NCBI RefSeq assembly: GCF_038396765.1 | Contig: NZ_CP150096.1 | Location: 1,905,001 to 1,969,000 of the forward strand | Length of the DNA stretch: 64,000 nucleotides | Origin: Chitinophaga caseinilytica | GTDB taxonomy: Bacteria; Bacteroidota; Bacteroidia; Chitinophagales; Chitinophagaceae | Direction: 5' to 3' | In this document: positions 1-8,845 of the stretch, in pieces | Layout: every line of letters begins with the position of its first letter | Numbering within the stretch: position 1 is the stretch's first letter | Translations under genes and position numbers: made by a program | Notes under the pieces: generated by a model | What the model was told of the DNA's origin: nothing | What the model saw: the letters and a program-made list of their open reading frames with translations, nothing else | Databases searched by the model: none

Positions 1-1
1 G

Positions 2-385
2 CCCGCATGGAACCAGCTCGTCATGAAAGCCTTCTTCACCGACAAACCCGTTCATCTCATATCCGGCCTCGACCAACGTGCAAACCCGGAACTGGCCCGC
101 ATCCTGCGCGATTTCTCCCGCGAGCGCCGCGCCGCCGCACGCCCCGTTCCGCCCATGCTCTGGCGCCTCGTTGGCCCGTTCATCGATAAAGATAACTTCG
201 AAGACCTCGAACGCGCTTGGTTCTCCGAAGTGCACGCCGAACGCGAAGCCGCCGCACTCGCTTGCCACCTGTCAACCTACGCGCCGGCCAGACAATTGCT
301 CGAAACCCGCGCTGACATGGCTGCGGAAATACAGCAGCAGCAATTGACATGGGACACCGTTGCCGCCCGTGTAAATGGTCTTTAG
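2..385 (+). CDS. eboA: EboA family metabolite-traffic protein, 5' end cut by window edge
   Basis: The frame is open to the first base of the window, so 127 C-terminal residues are visible and the true start lies upstream. The first ATG at 23 is probably internal, because the preceding residues (WNQLV) continue the family pattern. EboA is the first product of the ebo cluster, which has been linked to moving or processing precursors of secondary metabolites such as scytonemin; its biochemical role is not known. Family features seen are the GLDQRANPELARILRDF segment and a tryptophan-containing C-terminus. The identity rests mainly on the intact eboB-eboF series downstream. Confidence 0.85.
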   Translation, partial: PAWNQLVMKAFFTDKPVHLISGLDQRANPELARILRDFSRERRAAARPVPPMLWRLVGPFIDKDNFEDLERAWFSEVHAEREAAALACHLSTYAPARQLLETRADMAAEIQQQQLTWDTVAARVNGL

Positions 386-444
386 GTGTTACGCCCGGCA
401 ACGCCCGTTTTATTAATTTAATCGCAATCGTAATTCGTACTTAT

Positions 445-1431
445 ATGTGTTGTAATGCTCAGCTGACGGAAAAGGATTTAGTCCCGCAATCATATGACCC
501 GGCCTTCCTGGATGCCATCAAAGGCATGCGGTTCTTCGACCCGCACGTTCATATGACCTCGCGGACCACAGACGATTACCAGGCCATGGCCGACGCCGGC
601 GTGGTCGCCATCATTGAACCGGCCTTCTGGCTCGGGCAACCGCGGACCGGTATTGATACCTTCCGCGATTATTTCAGCAGTCTGATCGGATGGGAACGCT
701 TCCGCTCTTCCCAGTTCGGCATCAAACATTACTGCACCATCGGCCTCAATTCCAAAGAAGCCAACAATGAAAAACTCAGCGAACAGGTGATGGAAATCCT
801 CCCCCTGTTCATTTACAAGGAAGGCGTTGTAGGTGTGGGCGAGATCGGGTTCGACGATCAGACCGCCCTGGAAGAAAAATATTACCGCGCACAGCTGCAG
901 CTCGCCAAAGAAGCGGGGCTGCCCGTGCAGATCCATACACCGCACCGCGATAAAAAGCAGGGAACCACCCGCAGCATGGACATCGCCATCGAAATGGGGC
1001 TCGACCCCGGCATGGTGATCGTTGACCACAACAACGAAGAAACCGTGAAAGAAGTGCTGGACCGTGGTTTCTGGGCGGCTTTCACCATCTACCCGTTCAC
1101 CAAAATGGGCAACGAGCGGATGGTAGACATCGTGAAGCAGTACGGAACGGAGCGCATCATGGTGAATTCCGCGGCAGACTGGGGCATCAGCGATCCGCTG
1201 GCCGTTCCCAAAACCGCGGCGCTCATGCTCGAAAGGGGTATATCGAAAGAAGATATCGAAATGGTCGCTTATCGCAACGCCATCACGGCTTTCGCGCAGA
1301 GCGGCCAGATCAACGTAGCGGATTTCGAACGGCCCGCGGAAATCGACCAAAGCCTGAAATTCAATGGCAGCACCGTTTTGAGAGGCGGTCAGCAGCCAAG
1401 ACCAAACAAACAATCCACGATCATACGATAA
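445..1431 (+). CDS. eboB: EboB, TatD-family metal-dependent hydrolase
   Basis: A TIM-barrel amidohydrolase-like protein of the TatD superfamily, 328 residues from the ATG at 445. The metal motif DPHVHM lies near residue 32, followed by the EboB signature MADAGVVAIIEPAFWLGQPR. Later metal-ligand regions are GVGEIGFDD, QIHTPH and VDHNN. The start is uncertain: ATG 445 gives about 27 residues before the core, whereas ATG 526 (MRFFDPHVHM) would begin at the core. The frame is open back to 349, where it would overlap eboA. It lies 59 bases after eboA, so the two are probably co-transcribed. The substrate is unknown. Confidence 0.88.
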   Translation: MCCNAQLTEKDLVPQSYDPAFLDAIKGMRFFDPHVHMTSRTTDDYQAMADAGVVAIIEPAFWLGQPRTGIDTFRDYFSSLIGWERFRSSQFGIKHYCTIGLNSKEANNEKLSEQVMEILPLFIYKEGVVGVGEIGFDDQTALEEKYYRAQLQLAKEAGLPVQIHTPHRDKKQGTTRSMDIAIEMGLDPGMVIVDHNNEETVKEVLDRGFWAAFTIYPFTKMGNERMVDIVKQYGTERIMVNSAADWGISDPLAVPKTAALMLERGISKEDIEMVAYRNAITAFAQSGQINVADFERPAEIDQSLKFNGSTVLRGGQQPRPNKQSTIIR

Positions 1432-1455
1432 GAAACCGACCGAATTTTATCGTAT
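1423..1455 (+). other. Intra-operon inverted repeat between eboB and eboC
   Basis: ATACGATAA (1423-1431, ending on the eboB stop codon) is the exact reverse complement of TTATCGTAT (1447-1455), with a 15-base loop. No U-run follows, so it is unlikely to be a terminator. It could be an mRNA processing or stability element inside the ebo transcript, or an operator. Confidence 0.4.
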
Positions 1456-1478
1456 CGTATTGAAAACCTGGGAAAAGC

Positions 1479-2387
1479 GTGAACTATATCCTTAGCAAAC
1501 TGCTGGGTTACCTCCGGCTCATGCGGCCGGCCAATATCCTGACCGCCATTACCGACATCATTGCCGGTGCGGCCATCGTAGGCTTTTTTGAACATGGGCT
1601 GAACGATCTGCAATCCATCCTCCAACTGGGATGCCTCATGATCGCCACCATCGGGCTGTATGGCGGGGGCGTGGTTTTCAACGACGTGTTCGATGCGAAA
1701 CTCGATAAAGTGGAACGCCCGGAAAGGCCCATCCCCAGCGGCGTTATCTCCATCACCGAAGCCAGCGTGCTGGGCGGGTACCTCCTCGTGGTAGGGATCC
1801 TCGCGGCTTTCACTGTTAGTAATTTCTCCGGCTGGATAGCGGTGCTGACCGCCGTTTCGGCCCTCGTTTACGATAAATGGGCAAAGCATCATTCCGTGCT
1901 CGGGCCTTTGCTGATGGGCGTTTGCCGCGGCCTGAACCTCTCGCTGGGGATGAGCGTTTACCTCGTTTCCCTCCAGGGAGATTTCCTCTGGTGGATCGCC
2001 GTTGTGCCGGTAGCGTACATCGCGGCCGTAACGATGATCTCGCGGGATGAAGTGCACGGCGGCACGAAAACACCGCTCATGCGCGCGGCGGTCACCTATG
2101 CGCTCGTGATCGGGGTCATCGGCTTTTTCAGCTACATGACCGGCCAGTGGCTCACCGTCCCCCTGTTCCTCGCTTTCTTCGCCTGGCTCATCTTTAAACC
2201 GCTCATCAAAGCGATGAAAGAGCCCACCGGCCCCAACATCGGGAAGTCCGTCAAATGGGGCGTACTGGGCCTCATCGCCATGAACGCCGCCTGGACGGCC
2301 GCCTTCGCCGGCGCCCCCTACGGCCTGGCCGTGCTCGCCTTCCTCCCGCTGTCCATCTTCCTCGGTAAACTCTTCGCCGTTACCTGA
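1479..2387 (+). CDS. eboC: EboC, UbiA-family prenyltransferase
   Basis: An integral membrane protein of 302 residues with many hydrophobic segments. The UbiA aspartate motif NDVFDAKLDKVERPERPIPSG-like stretch lies near residues 68-88, and the second motif (VYDKWAKHH) near residue 130. The start is GTG at 1479, just before NYILSKLLGYLRLMRPAN, the usual N-terminus of UbiA enzymes. UbiA proteins join isoprenoid chains to acceptor rings in the membrane; the acceptor used by EboC is not established. It is the third gene of the ebo series, 47 bases after eboB. Confidence 0.9.
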   Translation: MNYILSKLLGYLRLMRPANILTAITDIIAGAAIVGFFEHGLNDLQSILQLGCLMIATIGLYGGGVVFNDVFDAKLDKVERPERPIPSGVISITEASVLGGYLLVVGILAAFTVSNFSGWIAVLTAVSALVYDKWAKHHSVLGPLLMGVCRGLNLSLGMSVYLVSLQGDFLWWIAVVPVAYIAAVTMISRDEVHGGTKTPLMRAAVTYALVIGVIGFFSYMTGQWLTVPLFLAFFAWLIFKPLIKAMKEPTGPNIGKSVKWGVLGLIAMNAAWTAAFAGAPYGLAVLAFLPLSIFLGKLFAVT

Positions 2388-2564
2388 CCCACGGCTATTT
2401 TCAGCGATGATGCACCAACGGGATTGCGGAGGTTTCCGCCGTTTCCTCCGTTCATCCGTCCCCCTTTCGCATCCGCCATTTTATTGTTGTTCCGGTAGTC
2501 CCGTTTTCGTACTTTTAACCGTTTTAAACCGTCCCGCAAACACCGGGACTTCAGGAACTTTGCT

Positions 2565-3716
2565 ATGGCGTTTATTCAACAATCATTCAGTGTTGCGTTC
2601 GAGTATAAGGTTTTTTTCACGGAGCACCTGTTCAGTACAGACAACCGGGTTTTCGCACAATTCCTCGAAACCCGTGCGGAGAAAGGCTTTCGTAAGAAAT
2701 TACTTTTCATTGTAGACGATGGCGTTTCCAGCCGGCACGATTACCTGCAGGAGCAGATCACGGCCTATTGCGCCGATATCGAAGGGTTCGAACTGGTGGA
2801 AGATGTGATCGTGGTTCCGGGAGGCGAAGCTTCCAAAAACGATCTCCAGCTGTTCCACTGGCTCGTGAACGCAGTAGACCAGCATGCCATCGACCGTCAT
2901 TCCTATATCGTAGCCATCGGCGGCGGTTCCGTGCTCGACCTCGTAGGGTACGTAGCCGGCGTGAGCCACCGTGGTGTTAAAATCATCCGCATTCCCACCA
3001 CCGTGCTTTCTCAAAACGATTCCGGCGTGGGTGTGAAAAACGGCATCAATTATCACGGCAAAAAGAATTTCCTCGGCACTTTCGCCCCGCCCGCGGCCGT
3101 TTTCAACGACGCGCATTTCCTCACCACGCTCGACGAGCGCGACTGGCGCAGCGGCATGGTGGAAGCGGTGAAAGTGGCGCTCATCAAAGACGCCGCCTTC
3201 TTCGACTGGATGGAGGCGAACGCCGCGCAACTCACCGAAGCGGAGCCAACTGCCCTCAATTACCTCATTCACCGCTGCGCGGAACTGCATATGCAGCACA
3301 TCGGCGGCGGCGGCGATCCGTTCGAAAGCGGCTCCTCCCGTCCACTGGATTTCGGACACTGGAGCGCGCACAAGCTCGAACAGCTCACCGATTTCGAACT
3401 GCGCCACGGAGAAGCCGTTTCTATCGGCATCGCGCTGGACAGCGTGTATTCCTGGCTCACCGGTCTGCTCGACCCCGAAAGCCTGGAACGCATCATCCAG
3501 CTGCTGAAAGCCCTGCGCCTGCCGCTTTATCACCCGTTGCTGGAGATCGAAGACGACGAAGCGCCCATCGTGGCCGGCCTGCAGGAGTTCCGCGAGCACC
3601 TCGGCGGAAGGCTCACCATTTCCCTCCTCGAAGCCATCGGCAAAGGAAAGGAAGTGCATTCCATCGACGTCAACAACCTCCGCAAAGCCGTGAACATGCT
3701 GCGCGACAAATGGTAG
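2565..3716 (+). CDS. eboD: EboD, 3-dehydroquinate synthase-like sugar-phosphate cyclase
   Basis: A 383-residue protein of the dehydroquinate synthase superfamily. The NAD-binding GGGSVLD lies at about residues 119-125, and the substrate/metal region PTTVLSQNDSGVGVKNG at 144-160. Metal-ligand histidines are in FGHWSAHKLE and RHGEAVSIG. In ebo clusters this enzyme is distinct from housekeeping AroB and may make a cyclitol-like product. A 177-base gap separates it from eboC; I see no clear terminator there, so an internal promoter is possible. The start is the ATG at 2565, preceded by GGAACTTTG. Confidence 0.9.
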   Translation: MAFIQQSFSVAFEYKVFFTEHLFSTDNRVFAQFLETRAEKGFRKKLLFIVDDGVSSRHDYLQEQITAYCADIEGFELVEDVIVVPGGEASKNDLQLFHWLVNAVDQHAIDRHSYIVAIGGGSVLDLVGYVAGVSHRGVKIIRIPTTVLSQNDSGVGVKNGINYHGKKNFLGTFAPPAAVFNDAHFLTTLDERDWRSGMVEAVKVALIKDAAFFDWMEANAAQLTEAEPTALNYLIHRCAELHMQHIGGGGDPFESGSSRPLDFGHWSAHKLEQLTDFELRHGEAVSIGIALDSVYSWLTGLLDPESLERIIQLLKALRLPLYHPLLEIEDDEAPIVAGLQEFREHLGGRLTISLLEAIGKGKEVHSIDVNNLRKAVNMLRDKW

Positions 3717-3755
3717 CACCTCAACCGTAAACTGCCCCCGTCAACAATAAACAAC

Positions 3756-4961
3756 ATGGAAACACCATTCGGGCATCTGACCTATTGTACCAATATTCAC
3801 TCCGGCGAAAGCTGGCCCGAACATTTCGAGCAACTGCGCCGGTTCATCCCCGCCGTGAAGGCCGAAGTGAGTCCCGGTAAGCCTTTCGGCATCGGGCTGC
3901 GACTCAGTAACCTCGCCAGCCTCGAACTGTCGAAAGCGCCTGCGCTGGAGGAATTCCAACAATGGCTCCAGGAAAACGACTGCTACGTTTTTACCATGAA
4001 CGGTTTCCCCTTCGGCGGATTCCATCACGAACGCGTGAAAGACCAGGTGCATACGCCCGATTGGTCTACCGCCGAACGCGCCGCCTACACCGCCCGCCTG
4101 TTCCGCATCCTGGCTGTTTTGCTGCCGGAAGGGATGGAAGGCGGCATCTCCACTTCACCGCTGTCTTACAAGTTCTGGCACCGTTGTGAAGAAGAAAGGA
4201 AATCCGTGACCGAAGGCGCCACTTTCAATATGCTGCTCGTCGTGGAACAGCTCATCCAGGTGCACAGGAACGGAGGACCGTTGCTGCATCTCGACATCGA
4301 GCCCGAGCCCGACGGCCTCCTGGAAAATTCGAAAGAGTACCTGGACTGGTACTTCCAATACCTCCTGCCCGCCGGCGTGATGCTGTTCACCGAAAAGTTC
4401 GGTTTCAGCGAAGAAGAAGCGACGCTCGCCATCAAACGGCACGTGCAGCTTTGTTACGACGTATGCCACTTCGCCGTGTCTTACGAAGACCCGCAGGTAG
4501 TGCTGGAACGTATGCAGTTTTTTGGTTTGAAAGTCGGGAAGATACAGATCAGCGCCGCGCTGAAAGCCTTGCTGCCAAAGGGCGACAGGGAAAATGTGGT
4601 GGCCGCTTTCCGGCAGTTCAACGAAGCGGTATACCTCCACCAGGTGATCGCCCGGAAAAGCGACGGCGATAAAATCCATTATCCCGATCTGCCGGAAGCC
4701 CTCGCGGAAGCAGGAAGGGAAGATGTGGAAGAATGGCGCGCACACTTCCATGTGCCCGTATTCACCGGCGAATTCGGCGCCCTCAGCTCCACGCGCGACG
4801 ATATCGTTCGCGTGCTTTCGCGCCAGCAATCCAAACCCTTCACCACACATCTCGAAGTGGAAACCTATACCTGGGAAGTGTTGCCCGCCGGCCTGAAGCA
4901 GGAAATGAGCGCCTCCATCTCCCGGGAACTGAAATGGGTGATGAAGCAGCTGGATATTTAG
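3756..4961 (+). CDS. eboE: EboE, TIM-barrel metabolite-traffic protein
   Basis: A 401-residue protein of the EboE family (xylose isomerase-like TIM barrel). Recognised by the N-terminus FGHLTYCTNIHSGESW and by the internal segments NGFPFGGFH, HLDIEPEPDGLLEN and LCYDVCHFAVSYEDP, which place acidic and histidine residues at the barrel ends as in metal-dependent sugar isomerases. The reaction is unknown. It starts 39 bases after eboD and ends 30 bases before eboF, so all are likely on one transcript. Confidence 0.9.
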   Translation: METPFGHLTYCTNIHSGESWPEHFEQLRRFIPAVKAEVSPGKPFGIGLRLSNLASLELSKAPALEEFQQWLQENDCYVFTMNGFPFGGFHHERVKDQVHTPDWSTAERAAYTARLFRILAVLLPEGMEGGISTSPLSYKFWHRCEEERKSVTEGATFNMLLVVEQLIQVHRNGGPLLHLDIEPEPDGLLENSKEYLDWYFQYLLPAGVMLFTEKFGFSEEEATLAIKRHVQLCYDVCHFAVSYEDPQVVLERMQFFGLKVGKIQISAALKALLPKGDRENVVAAFRQFNEAVYLHQVIARKSDGDKIHYPDLPEALAEAGREDVEEWRAHFHVPVFTGEFGALSSTRDDIVRVLSRQQSKPFTTHLEVETYTWEVLPAGLKQEMSASISRELKWVMKQLDI

Positions 4962-4991
4962 ATCAGATACGCAATCAGAGAAGCCAAGAAT

Positions 4992-6353
4992 ATGAGAAAA
5001 ACCGTAGTGCTGGATATCGTAGGATTGTCGGGCGCCCTCATCGGAGAGCACACGCCCTTCCTGAGCGCCTGGGCGAAGAAAAACCACCAGTCGTCCATCC
5101 GGCCCATGCTGCCCGCCGTTACCACCGCCGTGCAGTCGACCTACCTTACCGGGGCCTGGCCCAGCGAAACCGGCATCGTCGGGAATGGCTGGTACGACCG
5201 GACAGACAGTGAGATCAAATTCTGGAAACAATCCAATAAACTCGTTCACGGGGAAAAAGTCTGGGAAACCGCCCGCCGGAAACATCCCGGGCTCACTTGT
5301 TCCAAGATGTTCTGGTGGTACAACATGTACTCCACCGCCGATTTCTCCGTAACGCCGCGCCCACAGTACCTTTCCGACGGCCGGAAGATGCCCGATTGCT
5401 ATGCGTACCCGGCCGGTCTGAGAGACCGGCTGCAGCAGGAGCTGGGCACTTTCCCGCTCTTCCAGTTCTGGGGGCCCGGCGCCAACATCAAATCTTCACA
5501 ATGGATCGCCGACGCGTCTATCCTCACAGACCGCTGGCACCATCCCGACCTCACGCTTATCTATCTTCCCCATCTCGACTATTGCCTGCAGAAATTCGGT
5601 CACGACTATACGAAGATCGGCCCGGAGCTGCGCGCTATCGATGGTGTGGTGAAGCAGCTCATCGAATATTACGAACAGCAGAAAGCTGAGGTGATCATAC
5701 TTTCCGAATACGGCATCACCAACGTCAGCCGTCCGGTGCATATCAACCGCCTGCTGCGTGAGCATGGGCTGATCGATGTTCGTGTGGAACGGGGGACGGA
5801 GTTGCTGGACGCGGGCGCTTCCAAAGCGTTCGCCGTTGCCGATCACCAGATCGCGCATATCTACATCAACGACCGGAGCGTGACCAAGAAGGTGCGCGAC
5901 CTGGTGGAGCAGTTGCCCGGGGTGGGACAGGTGCTCGACCGTGACGGGATCCGCGCGCACAACATGCATCACGAACGCTGCGGCGATCTTGTGCTGGTGG
6001 CCGACAAAGACAGTTGGTTCACTTACTATTACTGGCTCGACGATGCGAAGGCGCCCGACTTCGCGCGGTTGGTGGAGATCCACCGCAAGCCGGGGTACGA
6101 CCCGGTGGAAATGTTCCTCAACCCGGCAGACCCGCTGGTGAAGCTGAAAGTGATCGGTAAAGTGCTGAAAAAGAAACTGGGCTTCCGGTACCTGATGAAC
6201 GTCATCCCCCTCGATGCCACGCTGATCAAGGGTTCGCACGGCAGGTTGGCGGAAGACGAAAAAGACCACGCGATCCTGCTCACTTCACGTCCCGTTCCGC
6301 AATCGGTGCAGGCCACGGATGTGAGGGATATCATCCTGGAACATATCGGGTAA
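4992..6353 (+). CDS. eboF: EboF, alkaline phosphatase/nucleotide pyrophosphatase-family protein
   Basis: A 453-residue protein of the type I phosphodiesterase/nucleotide pyrophosphatase family. The N-terminus carries VVLDIVGL and the likely threonine nucleophile in PAVTTAVQSTYLTG, followed by ETGIVGNGWYDR. Further metal-binding segments are YLPHLDYCLQKFG, LSEYGIT and the C-terminal KGSHGRLAEDE. No signal peptide is visible, so a cytoplasmic role is expected. It closes the ebo operon and is followed by a strong hairpin terminator. The substrate is unknown. Confidence 0.9.
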   Translation: MRKTVVLDIVGLSGALIGEHTPFLSAWAKKNHQSSIRPMLPAVTTAVQSTYLTGAWPSETGIVGNGWYDRTDSEIKFWKQSNKLVHGEKVWETARRKHPGLTCSKMFWWYNMYSTADFSVTPRPQYLSDGRKMPDCYAYPAGLRDRLQQELGTFPLFQFWGPGANIKSSQWIADASILTDRWHHPDLTLIYLPHLDYCLQKFGHDYTKIGPELRAIDGVVKQLIEYYEQQKAEVIILSEYGITNVSRPVHINRLLREHGLIDVRVERGTELLDAGASKAFAVADHQIAHIYINDRSVTKKVRDLVEQLPGVGQVLDRDGIRAHNMHHERCGDLVLVADKDSWFTYYYWLDDAKAPDFARLVEIHRKPGYDPVEMFLNPADPLVKLKVIGKVLKKKLGFRYLMNVIPLDATLIKGSHGRLAEDEKDHAILLTSRPVPQSVQATDVRDIILEHIG

Positions 6354-6398
6354 TTACTGAAGAGCGTATATTCATTCTGTTTTAAAACATACCAAATC

Positions 6399-6425
6399 AG
6401 CCGGTTTCCCAAACCGGCTTTTTTT
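6399..6425 (+). terminator. Rho-independent terminator of the ebo operon
   Basis: AGCCGGTTT / AAACCGGCT form a perfect 9-base-pair stem with a CCC loop, followed by a run of seven T. It lies 46 bases after the eboF stop. Confidence 0.9.
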
Positions 6426-6432
6426 ATGGGGC

Positions 6433-6465
6433 AAAAAAAAGACATCCCGAAGAATCAGGGATGTC
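6433..6465 (-). terminator. Rho-independent terminator for the minus-strand DUF1080 gene
   Basis: GACATCCC (6441-6448) pairs with GGGATGTC (6458-6465). On the minus strand the stem is followed by eight T (A8 at 6433-6440). It is back to back with the ebo terminator between convergent genes. Confidence 0.85.
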
Positions 6466-6501
6466 GGTTTGAAAAACAGTGAACAATGAAATAGTCGCTG
6501 A

Positions 6502-7863
6502 CTACTTCAAACTCTTTATCTTGATACTTTTGAAGCTCACGTTATTGCCGTGGTCCTGGATCAGGATGCGGCCTTTTTCTGCGAGCCCGAAGTTCGGATA
6601 TTTCTCATACTTGCTACGCGCCACGAGGGCTTTGTAGATATTGTCGCCACGGGTATAGCTCACGACTTTATGGCCGTTCATCCAGTGCTCTACGCGGTTG
6701 TCCGGATACACTACCACGCGGCCGTGGTTCCATTCCCCGACCTTGCGATGGGAGTTGGTCATTTTGTAGGCCGGAATGAGATCGTACAGCGAACCCACTT
6801 TGCGGTTGCCGGCTGCGCCCAGTTTGGCATCGGGATGCTGATCGTCGTCCAGCACCTGGTATTCCAGACCAATGGCGGAGCCTTTGTTGTTTTCGGATTC
6901 CGTCACAAAATACTTCACGCCGCTGTTGGCTCCCGGCGTTAGTTTAAAATCAAATTCGAGGTCGAACGCTGCGAATTCCTCTTCGGTCACGATATCTCCG
7001 CCGTTGGTGGATTCTCCGCCGTCAGACGGTTGCACGCTGAGGATGCCATCCTTGATTTCCCATCCTTTTGCCGGGAATTCAGGTTTGTAGGCACCGCGCC
7101 AGCCTTTGGTGCTGGCCCCGTCCCACAGCAGGCGAACGCCCTGCAGTTTCTCCTGTTCGGAGATGTTGTTGGGAATGTTGTTCACCACGTACACGTCATC
7201 ATACTTCGAAAACTGCGATGCGGCAGGGTTCTCCATGATGCGGATATTGCGCCAGCGGATCTTCTTGCCTGCATCTTCGGCTTTTTTGCCGATTCCGTGG
7301 ACCTGCAGGGCAATGAACCCGGAGGGAAGTTCACTGTCGATAACGTGGGCGGCCGATACTCCGTTGATAAAGGTACGGATTTCGGAGCCACGACATTCAA
7401 TTCTGTATTTATTCCAGTCGCCCGCCTTGTAGGCGTTCTGGGCGGCGGGGTTCAGATCGAGGGGATACAGCCAGCCCCTGCGGCCTTCTTCGTACACGCC
7501 GCCGCTCCATTTGCGGGGAGAGGGGTCTACTTCCATCTGGTAACCGAATACCCGGCCGTTCTGGTAATCAGCCTTGCTCTGGGAGCGGAACTGGATGCCC
7601 GAATTGAAATCCTTTTCCAGCTTGTACTCCACTTCGAAAATAAAATCGCCGTAATCCTTTTCCGTAGCCAGGAAGGAATTAGGTTCGCTGAGCACCGTGG
7701 TACCCACGATCTCGCCGTTCTTCACTTCATAAATAGCTTTGCCGTTGAGCTGTTTCCAGCCTTTCAAGTCTTTGCCGTTGAACAGGTTCTGCCATTTGGC
7801 CGTCTGCGCATAGGAAACAGACATGAGCAAAACCCCGCAGCCCAGAAGGAGGTGCTTTTTCAT
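6502..7863 (-). CDS. Secreted protein with two DUF1080 (3-keto-disaccharide hydrolase) domains
   Basis: A 453-residue protein with an N-terminal signal peptide (MKKHLLLGCGVLLMSVSYAQ). It has two successive DUF1080 domains, each a concanavalin/laminin-like beta-sandwich: the first opens with WQNLFNGKDLKGWKQLNG, the second around residue 245 with LWDGASTKGWRG. Repeated motifs are FNSGIQFRS / ANSGVKYFV and the WNKYRIECRG / WNHGRVVVY strands. Members of this family include 3-keto-glucoside hydrolases acting on disaccharides outside the cytoplasm. Single gene, convergent with the ebo operon; the substrate cannot be told from sequence. Confidence 0.88.
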   Translation of the reverse strand: MKKHLLLGCGVLLMSVSYAQTAKWQNLFNGKDLKGWKQLNGKAIYEVKNGEIVGTTVLSEPNSFLATEKDYGDFIFEVEYKLEKDFNSGIQFRSQSKADYQNGRVFGYQMEVDPSPRKWSGGVYEEGRRGWLYPLDLNPAAQNAYKAGDWNKYRIECRGSEIRTFINGVSAAHVIDSELPSGFIALQVHGIGKKAEDAGKKIRWRNIRIMENPAASQFSKYDDVYVVNNIPNNISEQEKLQGVRLLWDGASTKGWRGAYKPEFPAKGWEIKDGILSVQPSDGGESTNGGDIVTEEEFAAFDLEFDFKLTPGANSGVKYFVTESENNKGSAIGLEYQVLDDDQHPDAKLGAAGNRKVGSLYDLIPAYKMTNSHRKVGEWNHGRVVVYPDNRVEHWMNGHKVVSYTRGDNIYKALVARSKYEKYPNFGLAEKGRILIQDHGNNVSFKSIKIKSLK

Positions 7864-8139
7864 CGATTGTGTTTTGTATCAGTAAAAGCGGCCGTTGACA
7901 ATCCGGGCTGTTTGCGACCCCGCTTTTCTTGTTGTAAGTTGACCATTGTTTGCGCCTGCTGCCCGTGACATTGCGCCCAGGCACGGTTTACCGCCGCCCG
8001 GCGAAGCCAAGATAGCCATTTTGCTGCATAATTGCAATCGTTTGCAAATTGTTTATTCTATCCGATGGCAAGGGACAGGGCATGGATTCCGGGGGCCAAT
8101 ATAATACCTTATCTTTATAACCAGCTAAAAAAATGAGAC

Positions 8140-8721
8140 ATGGCAAGTAAGAAGATCGTGTTCCTTACGGGGGACTATGCAGAAGATTACGAGACGATGG
8201 TGCCGTTCCAGATGCTCCAGATGGTGGGGCACGACGTGCACGCGGTGTGCCCTGACAAATCGGCCGGGGAGAAGGTGATCACGGCGATCCATGATTTTGA
8301 GGGGCAGCAGACGTACAGCGAAAAGCCGGGGCATTATTTCGTGCTGAACGCTTCCTTCGCTGACATTAACCCCGCCGAATACGACGCCCTCGTACTGGCA
8401 GGAGGCCGCGCGCCGGAATACCTGCGGCTGAATAAAAAGGTGATCGACATGGTACAGCATTTCGCGAAGGCCGGCAAGCCGATCGCGGCCGTTTGCCATG
8501 GTATCCAGATACTTACGGCGGCAGACGTGGTGCGCGGGAAGAAATTGACGGCCTACCCGGCCGTGGAGCCCGAAGTAACCATGGCCGGCGGCACCTATGA
8601 ATCGGTGAACGTCTACGAAGCGGTGACGGACGGTAACCTCGTAACCGCCCCCGCCTGGCCCGCTCACCCCCAATGGATGGCGGCTTTCCTGAAAGTCCTC
8701 GGCACCCGGATCGAGCCCTGA
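8140..8721 (+). CDS. DJ-1/PfpI family protein (class I glutamine amidotransferase-like)
   Basis: A 193-residue cytoplasmic protein of the DJ-1/PfpI superfamily. The nucleophile elbow is AAVCHGIQIL with the expected Cys-His pair, and the upstream LVLAGGRAPEYLR holds the glycine-rich turn. The N-terminal SKKIVFLTGDYAEDYE supplies the acidic residue next to the nucleophile. Members act as proteases, glyoxalase/deglycase-type enzymes or chaperones; which one cannot be decided here. The gene stands alone after a 277-base intergenic region with TATCTTTA about 20 bases before the start, a near match to the -7 box. Confidence 0.85.
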   Translation: MASKKIVFLTGDYAEDYETMVPFQMLQMVGHDVHAVCPDKSAGEKVITAIHDFEGQQTYSEKPGHYFVLNASFADINPAEYDALVLAGGRAPEYLRLNKKVIDMVQHFAKAGKPIAAVCHGIQILTAADVVRGKKLTAYPAVEPEVTMAGGTYESVNVYEAVTDGNLVTAPAWPAHPQWMAAFLKVLGTRIEP

Positions 8722-8753
8722 CGGGAAACCTGACCAGAATCAGGAGAAATATC

Positions 8754-8785
8754 GGCGGGGGGATTTCCGAATGATCCCGCCTTTA
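8754..8785 (+). terminator. Possible terminator between the PfpI gene and atpG
   Basis: GGCGGG (8754-8759) can pair with CCCGCC (8776-8781), with more GGAT/ATCC-type pairing inside, followed by TTT. The T-run is short. It ends just before the atpG -7 box. Confidence 0.5.
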
Positions 8786-8787
8786 CT

Positions 8788-8795
8788 TACCTTTG
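8788..8795 (+). promoter_or_regulatory. -7 promoter element of atpG
   Basis: TACCTTTG matches the Bacteroidota -7 consensus TAnnTTTG and lies 50 bases before the atpG start. No good -33 TTG is seen at the expected spacing. Confidence 0.55.
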
Positions 8796-8845
8796 CGCCC
8801 AAAATAAGGGGGCGGATGCCCTTTTTTATAAATATTTTATAATAT

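Noticed and set aside
2388..2564. A separate small gene between eboC and eboD
   Set aside because: An open frame exists but overlaps eboD out of frame and has no recognisable content.
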